From assembly GCA_014871385.1 (NCBI GenBank), contig CM026428.1, positions 5,198,820-5,262,819 of the forward strand: a DNA stretch of 64,000 nt. Direction: 5' to 3'. This document shows, in pieces, positions 36,152 to 49,199 of this stretch. Position numbers and translations under genes: made by a program. Numbering within the stretch: the stretch's first letter is position 1; each line of letters starts with the position of its first letter. A model generated the notes under the pieces. The model was not told where the DNA came from and did no database searches. It worked only from the letters and a program-made list of their open reading frames with translations. Source of the DNA: Ceratodon purpureus (taxonomy: Eukaryota; Streptophyta; Bryopsida; Pseudoditrichales; Ditrichaceae).

Positions 36152-38049
36152 TAAAATTAACTTGGTGTTGAGGTCCCTTTTCTATAATTCTTCTCAAGTG
36201 TGTCAACTTCAATCCAAAGGAAGTCAGAGTAGTGTTTCTCTTAAAATTTAAAATTAAACTTCTCTATTCATGATGACGTGATTTGTGTGCCGATCTTTCT
36301 CTGTGTGTGAGAAACTTGAATATCGAATTGTTGGTATCTCTTGCAATGCCATTCCTCGTGCACTGCACTTGGTATTTATGTCTCCTGAGGTCTTGATGAT
36401 TTGAAATTGCTAATGACAAGGAAGTTGTATCTAGGGAAATAGGTTAGTTTATTTATGATAGCAGATAAGTCCTTTCAAATGTGAGACAGGTAGAGTTGTT
36501 ATTGGTAATTGATGAATAGTAAATGGCAAGGGGAGATGTATATTAGTTATCTAATACATTGTAAACATAAACCATGGAAATTATTGAATTTTAAACAAAT
36601 ATTGATGTTGAAAAATTATAATATTAATATTGATTTTAATATTGAAATTTTGCAATAATAGAGGTTTCCAAATTAATTTTTTGATGAGCAATAAAGACTA
36701 TTCCTATGAATTCAAAGACTATTTTATATACAACTATGTTGTTTATATACTTTGGTAGAAATCAAAGAGATTATGGTCCTTAGAGCTCGATGAGAAGTCT
36801 CTTGAAAGCTCTATGTATCCTACCAATATTAAATAGAATTTGTGTCTCTAAACTCTAAAAATGAATATGTGGGATTACAATAGTTCAACTAATATCAACA
36901 TGATATGGCACTTTATATTCATAGCATTAATTCCAAAAAAAAATTGATGATTTATTTTTTAAAATCAAATTGACATTTGAAGATTCATTGTAATAGATAT
37001 GTGATAAGCTTTTTGCTGATTCTAGATGTATTGTTGATTTTTTAAGAGTCAAATTCAAAAAAAAAAGCCCTCCATCTCAATGAAATTATGACTTCAAATT
37101 TTAGGCACCATTATTAATAGGCAGAACATGGTGATGTCCAAAATTTGAAACAATGATTGATTTGAGATGGAAGCATTTTCCGTTGTATAAAGTTGTTCAA
37201 TGTTTACTAAAAAGAGTGGATTTTGTAAGAACCTTATTTTACTTCATTATAAGGCGATAAATTAATGGTAATCTACATTTTTTTATTTATCAAATTTAAA
37301 CATTTACAAATAAATCTATTTAAAAAAACAAAGAAAACACTTCGTAATTCAAAGACGATATTTTGATTAGTAAATTTAGGATACAATTCGATCTTATAGA
37401 ATAAAAAATGTTATTTAATTGCAATTTTTTTGTCATTGTATTACATGCATGATTCATCAAATTTCAACAATTTCATTCCGGGAGTGCTATCTTGTGAGCG
37501 GTTTAGGGTGAGCGCTAAATTTTAAAATTTGACGTATTTTTTCTTAGAAATATTCTTAGAATGAAGAAGAAAACCCTATAACCGTGGATATTTTTTGAAG
37601 TATTATTTCAGTATTATTTCAGTAATTTCTTGCACTACTAAAATGCCTATGATTACATGAACATACCGTATCTTCATTAGAGACACTAAAGTCAGGTGAC
37701 TTGTATCATAGCCTAGAAAATACTCTAGGTTTGAGTTTGTATTGGTTTACAAAAAATCCTATAAATTAAAAAAGAGGCCAAAGTTGTGAAGAAAGAAGTA
37801 TTACATTTTAATATTAAATTACTCACATAACTAAATAATACTCCATTCTTAAAAACAGAGATAGATTAATATATAAGAAACAACACATGACTGAATAAAA
37901 GAATGAATCAAGTAGGGGAACTGTCATCACTAGATATCTCAATGTACCCATGCTCGGAGTCACTATCAATACTAGTTCTCTCAATGTTCCCATGCTCGCG
38001 GAATCACTGTTATCAGACAAAATCATATTATCTACTTCGGCAAATAGTT
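36152..38049. other. AT-rich intergenic region
   Basis: 1.9 kb after the SPATA4-like gene. The stretch 36500-37900 is strongly AT-rich. No convincing reading frame, RNA or clear repeat was seen. Confidence 0.5.
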
Positions 38050-40600
38050 CAAAATACTACTCGACGTCATGATTTGGTCTACGATGCTTTGGGGAAGAAG
38101 GTGGTGAGGGAGTCGCAGCCATTGCCTGTGGAAGGTTCTCAACGTGGTAAGGAAGCTCCAAAGGACGGATAGGGCTTCTTATCTTGCTGAGTTACCTTGA
38201 GACAATTCCTTAAAGCTTCAATGCTTTCCGTCTGAAAGCAAAATAAAATGAGACATTTAGAAAAAAATCTATTTCTAAGAAGAAACAGTTACAACTTTAA
38301 GAAGCTAATAGTGAAGACTTACTTACAAGAGCGCTTGGGGGCTGACTTCTTCTCAGGCTCATCGTCATCTTCCAAGGGGCGCTCCTCTTTGGAGAAGGTA
38401 AAGGTGTTTGTTTTGACTAGACTTCATCGAGCTGTAGGAGCAGTGGAATTAGTACCTCCTTGTACAAAACATTATTATTTTCAAAAGCAATGACATGTCG
38501 ATTGATGCTTTTCCTAGCCTGAATGGATGCACTTGAAAATTGAAGAAAAGAGTAATAAGAGTAAAAACATATCAAACAAATATAATGTACTAAATATATA
38601 TAAAACGATATATGATTTACCTGTGGATATGGTGAGGTCCATGACAATATCATTCTCCACGGTACAAAGGTCCACAAGAGCCTCGAGAAAATTGATAGAC
38701 TTCTCACTAGCTCCTCTAAACGGCTTGCGATTCACTCAATCAAGTGTAAGAGAATTCACACTGATGAAGTTCGTGACGTGACCATCAGTTGACAACGTGA
38801 TGCCCTTGGCAGCTTGTTTGGCCTGTTATAGAAAACAAAACTGGAAGCTGCTCTACCGTGACGACGGTTCTCCTTCCAGACAAAGCACTTCACCATAAAA
38901 CATTTGTAAAAGTCAAGGAAGGTTTATTTGGTATAGTCAATAGAAGCCCATTGATTGCAAACCACCTTCTCTTCTCTTGAAAGCCCGCCCAATCTGCCCA
39001 AGACAAGAGCTCGTTCGAAATAAACTTCGAATCGGGGTAAAAGACTATGACTGCTACATTGTCCTAAAGAAAGTTTGAAGCAAAATCCATGTAATACTAA
39101 ATCCAATCAGACTCAAACCTGCCCTCGACGCCACCTTCAGGTCTTTTGGGGTGGCGGTTCCATAGAGGAGTTTCTCCAGAAAAGCCAAGGCCCGGAATTG
39201 GTAAATCCTCTAGCACATCAAATAGAACAAGATCCACAATTGTATCGTCCTCCTCTCCCTTCGAGCGACGAATCTTGTTCCCCTGATGAGCCTTGATCCA
39301 CTCTTGAATCTTCAACCAAATCTGAGGCTTGTCCGCTTTGGTGATACCATCAAAATTCTTTTAATATTGTCGTTGATGACCTCAACACCACACTGTACAT
39401 CTTCCACCTGAGTATAGGGAATGGTGTAAACTATTTGCAAAGGGAGGCGAGAAACCAAAAGAGGTACTTGAGACATGAATGGAGCCACGGTGGATGGCAT
39501 GCTACTGTCAAAAGGAAAAATCATAACGTGGGATAGAAGCTTCTCTGGTCCATGCTTGGTGATAAGTTTGGCTAACTCCTTGTTACGTGCTGCTTGCTCC
39601 TTCTTCTTGATCAGCGCCTCCTCTTTCTCCTTCTTCTTATCTTCCTTCTCCTTCAACCGTGCCTCGATCTTTGCCTTCTTCTCAGTCTGCTTCTTCCTCT
39701 GCTTGTTTGATAGAATGTCTTCATCTCCACCCTCAGATGTATCCTCCTCCATTTGGATCGCATTCTCAACCCCTTGCTCCTTCATTTGAAGGTCATTGGA
39801 TGATCCCAAATTCCTCTCTTCCCTCGACATTTATAAGTTTCCTTCATCTCAAGATACTAAAGGCATTGTAGAAGATGAGGTCTCCCAAAATGCTTCTTCT
39901 GGTATTCGGAAAAAATACATTCACTGATAGATATATCTACCCATTTGTTAAAACGAGCAGGATTGTTTTTTCTCTCAATTGCTCCTGTCACTACTAACTC
40001 TCTCCAGAAATACCTCAGAATGGCCCTCTTCATGGCATCCTCCGCATCGGCTTGAGCGAGAAAGGCCAACTTCTTCGTGAATGTACCAGCCTTAGGAAAG
40101 AAATCCTTGTTCAAAGGTCTTTCCTCAAAGAGTGATGGAATGGGAGGCAATCCATGCCCAAATGTCAACAACGAGATTCGCCAAACCATTAGATTTTAGG
40201 ATAATACCATCCTCATCTACAATCATCTCGAGGTGCCTGGTGGCCTCATCTTCCAGCTCCGACATACATGTCATTTTTTAATATCATTCATTACATTATT
40301 ATCATAAGATCCCCAGAATAACATAATGAAATGTTACATTACATGGTTTTAGTTTAAGGAAATTACCTTAGCCCAAAATGCAGCCTGATCAACCCACACA
40401 CAAAGAAGGTGGTCAGAAGCAGGAGTTGGTGGAAAATTACATTCCACATGGCTCTCTTTGGTCATATTCCACCACCGCAACCACCGCTCCTTGTGCTTTG
40501 TTGATGCCTTTGCAATTGCAATGAGTTGTACTTCTCTGGAGTCATTTCTGGCTTAGCTTGATAGACATCCCAATGCCTCACCATCTACACACAACAACGA
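38050..40600 (-). pseudogene. Decayed gene with N4/N6-type DNA methyltransferase domain
   Basis: Consecutive minus-strand pieces read as one gene. From the 5' end they are: 40500-40369 (WLRWWNMTKESH, then VWVDQAAFWAK); 40189-39860, a helical domain with FFPKAGTFTKKLAF and MKRAILRYFWRELVV; 39830-39312 with a Lys/Glu-rich coiled coil; 39315-39097 with IVDLVLFDVLEDLPIPGLGF; 39060-38830 with VIVFYPDSKFI; 38830-38590 with KSINFLEALVDLCTVENDIV then MDLTISTG; and 38525-38410 with RHVIAFENN. The last pieces look like methyltransferase motif X and the AdoMet-binding motif I, after a motif-IV-like strand. This order is typical of N6_N4_Mtase (beta-class) enzymes. The expected (D/S)PP(Y/W) is not visible at motif IV. 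An in-frame stop (TGA) lies before NRKPF, and the motif I and RHVIAF exons do not join in frame at canonical splice sites. An Asp/Lys-rich tail follows. The function is lost or uncertain. Confidence 0.55.
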
Positions 40601-43283
40601 GACGTTTGAAATCATAAGGTAAGAAATAGCCTACTGTACCCGAGGATTCCCCAAAAACAAAACAATAAATTCAATTAAATCCCCTCGGCCCTTTCAGGCT
40701 TAATTGGGGGAGCCAGAATTAACACACAATATAATTGAGCTAGGACAAATCACCCTATGCAATGGTATTAATATGATGAGCGCAGACAACTTTGAAATAC
40801 TAGACCAAACTAATTAAAATTGCACTAAATATTATCGAACAACCATTTTGTCATCCATCTTGCCCTCTGAAATGCCGACAACCATGCCCTTACTATCACC
40901 TCCAGGAACTCTAAAATATAAATGCATCATAATAAATCACAAAATTCTTCCCTAACAACCCAAATTCCTAATGCATTCCCCAAATCCACCTTATCAATAC
41001 CAACCCCCTTCCTACCTCCACCAAGAAATGTTATCAAAATCCCTAGATAGATCCATATCTATAAAATCCTTGATTATAAACAAAGACATTACATCGACTC
41101 CAATGGAATAAAGAAGAATGATACATCATGTGTATGCCAATTAATAAAAAAGAAAAACAACACATATAAGAAATTGTAAATTCAAAGAGACATGTTCTCT
41201 TAGAATGACACTTACATCTGTCATCATAACACCAAACTATTAAGTCAATACTACAACAAAAAGGAACATAATCACTTTTCAAACTTAATGAATGCTTATT
41301 TCTTTACCAAACAACAACAAGATAAAAGATTTGTTATCCCTGTAATAATCATCCAACCATCCCACATCTTTATTAATGAATGCAACCTTGAAAGTGACAT
41401 GGAAATCAACACGAATACCATTCAAACATACCTTGATGTTGCTAACATACACAAAGACAATGGTGGGCACCTCATCACCATTCCTAAAAGCAAATTACTA
41501 CATTGGTTATAAAAACAATATTAACACGCAAAAGACACCCTACATGGACCACAACTCTCTACACAATCATTTGAAACTAAAATTGTGAGGTTATACCAAA
41601 GATACAAATACTATATTCCAAAAAATGTCTCACTAAAACTTGCTCAAATATACACTACCAGCCCCAATATTAAACTTCCTTACAACACCATTTAATTTTA
41701 TCTACTCATATTCTTCTTCTCTATTCATATGCATTACACAACCCCATTAATTCTACTCATTATTTGCACGTGATAGATAATTTGGATCCTTAAGGATAGT
41801 CTTTGACTATAAATGGAAGGGAACAGGCTATGCTGACCTTCACAATACAACATACTTACTAAATGCCATACATTGGACCCTCCTTGTTGCCAAAAATAAT
41901 CCGAACACTATCACAATACACATTTTCTAAGATACTAATTGATACCAAAACTTCAGTTCACATTTAGGCATATTCTCCTTTTACATGTTATTGTCTACTT
42001 TCTCGCAAAAACTCTTATATATGAAAAACTTACAATACCCTTAAAACTTAACAAATCCTAAAATAGAAATCTCTACATTAGAGATATTCTTGCATAGATC
42101 ACCAAAACAACATAGGAACCTATAAATAACTAAATCAACTCATCTACATAGTAAATAATCTCTCAATACAAAACTACATATACGAATTGCAACACACACT
42201 CCTTTTAATATCCCTGTCCTTGTCAATTCTAGCAAAAATTGGTTTAACCTATCTCAACACACCTACATTCAATGAAACACCTATACCTCATCTTTTAAAC
42301 TATCAAACTAAATTACTACTAAAATTCCATCTACAATTTAACTACTACACTAATGATTCATTACAAAAACTTAAAAAAATCCTATATAATATGGAGAAGT
42401 GGAAAATAGAGGATATGGCTTCTATACAAGAGTTAGCAAGTAAATTTTTAGTGTTGGCCTTAGAGTGGCCGAAAGCCGAGCATAAGATGTGTGGTATCCC
42501 ACAAATGAAATTCTAAAAATTGTGTGCTGCATGGTCTAAAATTGAGCATAAAATGTGCTACAAAAGTGTTCTTTGTGGCAAAAAGAAATATATAGCAGTG
42601 AAGATGGTTGCCTAAGCCTCTAAGGTGGATCCTGCAATAGTCATTTTTGGCATGGAAAGTTATGCTCATGGGGTGCATAGGGTGTCCACTAGGGGCCCAT
42701 AATCCGCCCATCCCCCATCTTCAACCGCCCACTGCCACTCACTAGATCCCCACCACTTTCTCCAATCCCGTTCTCAAAGTCACCCAAAACTATGTGCAAC
42801 AGCAAAGAAGTCGTGACCTGCAAGATTCGGAAGTTGTGCAGAGAGAGTGAAGAGGGTGCCGGGTGGCGCGCCTAGGCCGCACAGCTCCTTCCCCCCCGTA
42901 CGTCCGACCTCTTGGTCGCTCCTGATCTCTTTCTGCGGACCACTTCCTCCGAATAGTCATCTGTAGACAAGGTCTCCAAACTCGTTGGCCTCTAAACTCA
43001 CTTCAAGAGTCTCTGCATATTGGTGTTCCGAGCTGAACTTTGCATCTTAAGCCCGCCTCCAATGTGCACCACCTCGGCAACGCTTCTCCGCTGTAGCTGA
43101 TCCTGATGAGTGCTCCTGCTCTACAGCGCCTCTCCGAGGTTGATCATGATCGAAGTTCCAGCTACATCATGAGGAGTAAAGCACAAAGGCAAGACATACC
43201 AAAATCCATGTGCTTAATACCTATCTAATCAAATCACATGAGTTTCCTAAGAATGATGGCATAATCTACCTAGGGACCCCTTG
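40601..43283. other. AT-rich intergenic region
   Basis: 40600-42500 is AT-rich with only low-complexity reading frames. 42680-43160 is GC-richer with no frame I can assign. It may be an old gene edge or leader. Confidence 0.45.
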
Positions 43284-43730
43284 TTCAGTGCAGAACAACC
43301 ATTATTTATCAAATAAAACAAACATGAAGCTCACTTAATCTAGCAAGGCTACCCCTCTTCGACACAAACATTATGAGAAATTAAAATATAACAATGTACA
43401 TCGTGGACATACATACCCAGAGAAGCGTTGTTCGGCACAGAACAACACATTGAATTTCAAATAAAACATTTTTATGAATCCATTCTGTGGCTTAGAACCC
43501 CCAGTTTGGCAACAGAACATCATCTTCTTTCAAAATAACACCATCTACATCTTGGACATAGGCTACCCATGATATCCCTATTCGGCACAAAACATCTTTC
43601 TATCTCAAATAGAACAAACTTCACAAACTCATTATCGAGCAAGAATCTTCATGTTCGGCGTAGAACACCCACTTCTATAAAAATAAAAACAATTTGCATT
43701 TTGGACATAATGCACATTTAAGTGTCATGT
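43284..43730. repeat. Degenerate 74-bp satellite, about six units
   Basis: A motif like ttcggcacagaaca recurs at 43284, 43358, 43431, 43505, 43581 and 43654, with spacings of 73-76 bp. After it come a tttcaaataaaaca block and often a catcttggacata block. Units differ by many substitutions. The core tgttcggcacagaaca is a dyad: TGTTC and GAACA around GGCACA. Outside this interval the pattern fades. Confidence 0.75.
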
Positions 43731-45919
43731 TCCATTCACCACATCCATTCTATAACAATCAAAACTATCCTCCAAACTTTGTGCATGACCATTCTCTATT
43801 GCAACATAATGTTAAGACTCAAATTGAACTTGAATTTCCTGCATTATTTCTTCACTACTCACTAAATCATCACATCCTTCCTCTATTCTCTCCATTATTT
43901 TCTTCATATGTTTATCGAACTTACCCACATAACCCTCATATGATGACTCTCATACCCCTCTCCCTCTCATTCTAGAGTCTCAACCCACTCCTGATCTGCC
44001 ATAGACATGGCCTTCTTTGCTTACTAAACTCACCATGTTAATATACACAAATACCCTTGAGGGGTTACAATTAAGAGAGAGCCGTCACCCCAAGTCGCCC
44101 TCAAAGATTTTGCAAATAAGAGCATCATCAATAGCCCGCAATGCACTCCCTCTAAATTAGAATCTTTCTTTGGACTGACTTAAGATTAGAAATTGTAATT
44201 ACCATCATTAAAAGCGCACTTAAGTAAAAGTGAAATATTTTTTATGAACAAAATTTTGTTAAATTTTAACGTAGGTGAAATCCCTCATTGAAAACACCAC
44301 ATATTCAAAATTTAGAGAGAGTGCACCAAATCTAGCTTAAAAATGAAAAGATCCTCCTCTACTCCCTCTATATGTCAAACACTTATCTTATTTTTTTTAT
44401 TTTTTTTATTTTTTTTGACACAAACAAGAATCTTTATTACTTATTGCAGTAAAATGGCACACTGCCAAGCGAGAAACTCGCTCGTCAAAGAATTAAGAAA
44501 CAAACACCAAGAATTTAGAGGAAAAAGCCCACCCGAGCGGGAAGAAAATTCCACGTTATGCAACCATTAGAAACTCGCCAAGTGCTGGCGAAAAAGCCCA
44601 CAGTTCTTTAAATTTTTGTATGAGACAGGCTCGCTCGTGAGGTTGTGATCCCCCTGTGTGTTGAGCTTTGAATCTTATTTTTTCTCTAAGGATTTTTGGT
44701 CACTAAAACTTCCAAACACAATTTTTCTTTAAACTATATTTACTTCAATTTTGGTCCAAAATGGAATTTAGTAATTGCAATGAACAATATTTCTTACATT
44801 CCAACCCCATAAAATTAATCAAACAAATCATAATCACAAAACTAAAGATTTTGAAATTCAATGTGTTAAAGGTTATTATTTATATCAGTACTATTATTCC
44901 CAATTACAGAAAGTCTCGCAGAATTGCCAACCAAATTGCACTCCTTCAACTCCAAATTTTCAAAATTCCTTGACCATAGGTTCAGTAGCCACAAGAGTCC
45001 CAACAGCCCAAGTACCATGTGCGCCTGCCAGGTGGCACTCAACCCAAGTCAGCTCATTCGCCAACAGCCCCGAAGCACCCAAACATGCAACCTCCCGGGA
45101 ACCCAATCAACGACCCCTCAGCCCATTCCCCCTTTCTACTGAGTCCCAATGAACCAACACTCTCTTCCTCTCACACAATCATATCCGTGACCATGATGAC
45201 TTTATATTATTTCCATATTTTTCTTCGAGTAATTTTTTATCTATGCGGGTAAAAGGGCGAACACGATGACGGGAGTGGTGTAAAATGGGTTGCAGATAGC
45301 TTAGCACAATGCACTTTCAGCATCCATGAGACGACACAGTCACAGAGCCAACAAAAATAAAACCGGAGCCCATCATTCTCAACCTTTACCCAAATCCATC
45401 CAAACCCCTTCCTCTCCCCACATCGCTCTATCCCATCCCGACCACACAACCCCACGAATCCACCATTCCCATCCCCCACCCGCGGCTATCTACACCCTGC
45501 CTAGATCCCCACCGGATATCTTCTCCGTCCAGTTTCGTGCCCGACACACGACACGCCGTTAGATCGGACCTACAATCGACGACCGCCACTCTCCGCCAAT
45601 ATCCACAGCTTACAAAGATACCAACCACGAAGAATTCCCGCGGGGGTGGATGTTGGGAAATGGCGTGCGATGAAGATGGAGGGATCTAGGAAAAGTGCGG
45701 ATCGTCCCGGGGAAGCTTGTGATCCAGAAACGAAGAGAGGGGCGACCGATGAGAACAAATTCGGTGCAGCGAAGGAGAGCATTAGTCTGGACAGCGCAAG
45801 TGATTCTCTCTGAGGATCTCGAAGTCTTGCGGGCAGCGTCGCCGATCGGGTTGCTACTTGTGTCCAGCGCTCCGTGTGCCTTCACTGCGGTGTGATCGAC
45901 TCAGTCCAGCTCGCTCACA
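43731..45919. other. Region upstream of Rubisco activase
   Basis: 2.2 kb, AT-rich to about 44980 and GC-richer from 45250. The latter part should hold the RCA promoter and leader. The open frame at 45695-45895 lacks an ATG start. No second gene was recognised. Confidence 0.5.
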
Positions 45920-48037
45920 ATGGCTTCCAGCGTCGCTGCCATGCAGACTGTGTCTGTGGCTCAGGTACTGCAGTTGTCGATTGTGGTGCTGTTGTGCTTG
46001 ACTAGCTTCAGTGGGATGTCGGATCATGATTCTAGCCACTGGGGGTTAGGAACTGTGGTGTCTAGTTTGATTTTTTAAGGTGCAGTTCATGATGAATGCG
46101 GAGAAATGAGATGGCGGATAGGTATGGCTATGGTCGTGTCTTTATCCAGTCGTGTGTGGAATAGGCTTATTTGGTAGGTGAGTGGGGCTGGGATGTGATG
46201 TCTAGCTCTTAACGTGGTGAATTGGGTAGGAGAGTGCCTGGTGGAGGAGTAGATGGAGTGCTTGCAAGAGGACTGATGTTTCGAGGTTTGGGTTGCACAG
46301 GTGAAGTCCACCGTGGGGTCGTCAGCTGTTGGAAACAGCGCAGTGTCGAGGTCTGCGTTCTTGGGATGCAAGAGCAAGGTGTCGGCCAATGTGACATTGG
46401 GCGTGTCCAACGGCAAGAGCCGGGTTGTGGCGGAGGCCGAGCCTGCGAAGAAGGTCGACAGGTGGGCCGGACTCGGGAAGGATATCTCTGACGACCAGCA
46501 GGATATCCAGCGCGGAAAGGGGTTGGTGGACGCCCTGTTCCAGGGTGCCCAGGGCATGGGAACACAGAACGTAGTAATGAGCTCATACGACTACATCAGC
46601 ACCGGACAGAGGACGTATGTGGAGCTTTTTGCATTTTGATTTGTATCTGCGGTTTCGATAGGGGGGAATTTATGAGGAATGCAGAACTGTCGTAGGGGAA
46701 TTTGTTTATCGCGTCTTGTGTAGGAGTTTGCATCTGAATTGTGTCGAGTCCCTGATGTAAGCGAGATATTGGCTTTGTCTTGTGCAGCTATAGCTTCGAC
46801 AACATTAAGGATGGCCTTTACATCGCTCCCGCTTTCATGGACAAGATTATCATCCACGTGGCCAAGAACTTCATGAACTTGCCCGGCATCAAGGTTCCCC
46901 TCATCCTCGGTGTGTGGGGAGGCAAGGGTCAAGGGAAGTCCTTTCAGGCCGAGCTTGTGATGGCGAAATTGGGCATCAAGTGAGTACTCATACTGAAAGT
47001 GTGGGCTTGTCTCCGTGTGTCTGGATTACCGTGATTTTTTTCAAAAGATTTTGGTTCATGGTGATGGAACGGTGAGGCACGACTGAGCCAGAATGTTGTC
47101 TGACATCGTTGAGCTTCTGTGTTTGTGATCAGCCCCATCATGATGAGTGCCGGAGAGTTGGAGTCCGGAAACGCCGGAGAGCCCGCGAAGCTCATCAGGC
47201 AGAGGTACAGGGAAGCTGCCGATATCATCAAGAAGGGGAAGATGTGCGCGCTGTTCATTAACGATCTGGACGCTGGTGCGGGACGTATGGGAGGCACCAC
47301 CCAGTACACCGTGAACAACCAGATGGTGAACGCCACCCTGATGAACATTGCCGACAACCCCACGAACGTGCAGTTGCCCGGCATCTACAACAAGGAGACC
47401 ATCCCCCGTGTGCCCATCATCGTGACCGGAAACGATTTCTCGACGTTGTATGCTCCCCTGATCCGTGACGGGCGTATGGAGAAGTTCTACTGGGCTCCCA
47501 CCCGCGAGGACCGTATCGGTGTGTGCAAGGGTATCTTCAGGCTGGACAACGTGCACGACAGCGATGTGACGAAGCTGGTCGACCAGTTCCCTGGACAGTC
47601 CATCGGTACGTGATGTGCCGACGCTTTTGAGAATGTTTCACCTGAGTATGGTCTCTCAACTTCAATGCAGGGACAGAATGGAGGAAGTGTTTGCTAGCAC
47701 TGCCTGTGACAATGTATTATTCTTACAGTTTGTATTGATTTATCGTCGTGGTGCAGATTTCTTCGGTGCGTTGAGGGCCCGTGTGTACGATGACGAGGTG
47801 AGGAAGTGGATTGGAAACACCGGAGTTGAGAACATTGGAAGGAGCTTGGTGAACTCGAAGGATGGGCCACCCACATTCGAGAAGCCAGCGATGACGATCG
47901 ACAAGCTGATGGAATACGGTCACATGCTGGTCTCAGAACAGCAGAACGTGCAACGTGTACAACTCGCCGACCAATATTTGAGCTCCGCTGCCCTCGGAGA
48001 CGCAAATGCCGACGCCATCAGCCAAGGAAAGTTCTAG
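45920..48037 (+). CDS. RCA: Rubisco activase, short form
   Basis: A chloroplast AAA+ ATPase that removes inhibitory sugar phosphates from Rubisco. Five exons give 434 aa: 45920-45964, 46301-46614, 46788-46979, 47133-47605 and 47757-48037. A transit peptide rich in Ser, Val and Lys covers about the first 55 residues. The mature part begins near the conserved [15 protein letters not shown], whose Trp is needed for activity in other plants. Walker A is GGKGQGKS (164-171) and Walker B is LFINDLDAG (from 224). The arginine-finger region is [17 protein letters not shown]. The C-terminal helix region is [20 protein letters not shown]. The protein ends [16 protein letters not shown], without the two-cysteine redox extension of alpha isoforms. 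It should therefore be a beta-type form not under thioredoxin control. The GC-rich codon use stands out from its AT-rich flanks and fits high expression. Confidence 0.97.
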
Positions 48038-49199
48038 ATTTAAATAGGCTAGCAAGCGCAGATTGTTTGTCATTGTAGTGAATGTAAGATTCATAGGATT
48101 TGAACAATTTCATTCTAATGAATGGATAGGGTATTTTAAAATCCCTCTTTTGCCTCTGTATTGATCGACTTGAGCCGTTTGTCTGTCTTTCGGTGATGTG
48201 ATTCGAATGTGGTTAGTGTCCCTCAATTTACCAAAAATCTATCATACGTTTGTGAAGCCTTGCTAGATGGAATTTGAAGTTGGTGTATGCATTGCTACTC
48301 CTTCCCAAATTAAACGATCAACTTGACCACCGCGTCATGAGATGAAAAAGCTTGCATTTCAGAAAATAAATTCGTCGATGGTGAGATTTTTGAGAATGGG
48401 ACATATTCACTGCCATTGTGCATCAACTTGAATTCCAACTCATCATCATTCTTCAGCTTTGATGGGTTCATCTAGCGTAGTACGGCCACGTACATGTAAC
48501 ATGTGAAGCATTTTCTCATGGTGAAAAAACGGAAGTTCAGAATATTCATTTCGAATCTCCATTGTAAGATGACTTTCTTTGTAGAGACTAGAGTAAGTAT
48601 GCGTCTGTGTATGTTTTGTTGATGGTTATCAAATTGTTCATTGAAAGTTAACTTCATCGTGACATAGTCTTTTTCGTTTTCTGAACAATTTATAAAAAAA
48701 TTGTCATCTATGAAGTATGGTTAAATCTCCAACTGACGATAGAGCAAGAGTCTCACTATGAAGGAAGTTATTGGCACTCTAATTAAAGCTTTAGCTTCTA
48801 AAGGCTCATGGTGTTTTTGAAGTCAAAATTGTAAAAACCTAACCCCTACTTTTTGCAAACTACTCATTTAATAAAATTAGACATCCAATAGAATATGTAA
48901 CCGTAGAATCTTGTACCTATCTTGTTGAAAATGGTGTTTACCAAATTGGAGCTCATCCATCTTAAAGCTCGCGAGATTGAAAGGGTTGAAGTTACTCTAA
49001 AAGTTTTATTTTGTCATTGCTTCAGTTATATACCTAACTTTTGATGCTTAGAAAGTATATATTGCAATCATATTTGATTTATGGAAGGTCATCAATTCCT
49101 ACAGATGTGGAAGTTCGGCATACAATTACCAAGTTTGAGCTTGGAAAAAGAAATAACATACATCATGTTCTGTATTGATTTATTGATCCATCTCAAGCC
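48038..49199. other. RCA downstream region
   Basis: The RCA 3' region, then intergenic DNA. 48298-48462 resembles 54930-55125 (listed separately). No coding region was recognised. Confidence 0.5.
48298..48462. repeat. Diverged dispersed repeat, copy 1
   Basis: Shares an ordered series of short matches with 54930-55125: cttcccaaattaaacgat, then catgagatgaaaaa, then catttcagaaaa, then a ttcattaccac/ttcactgccat block, then gtgcatcaactt and attcttcagc. The copies are clearly related but old. Confidence 0.6.

Noticed and set aside
42187-42516. 109-aa plus-strand frame
   Set aside because: Rich in Leu, Ile, Asn and Lys, as random AT-rich DNA gives. No domain.
45695-45895. Possible upstream frame before Rubisco activase
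   Set aside because: It lacks an ATG start and there is no evidence that it is translated.
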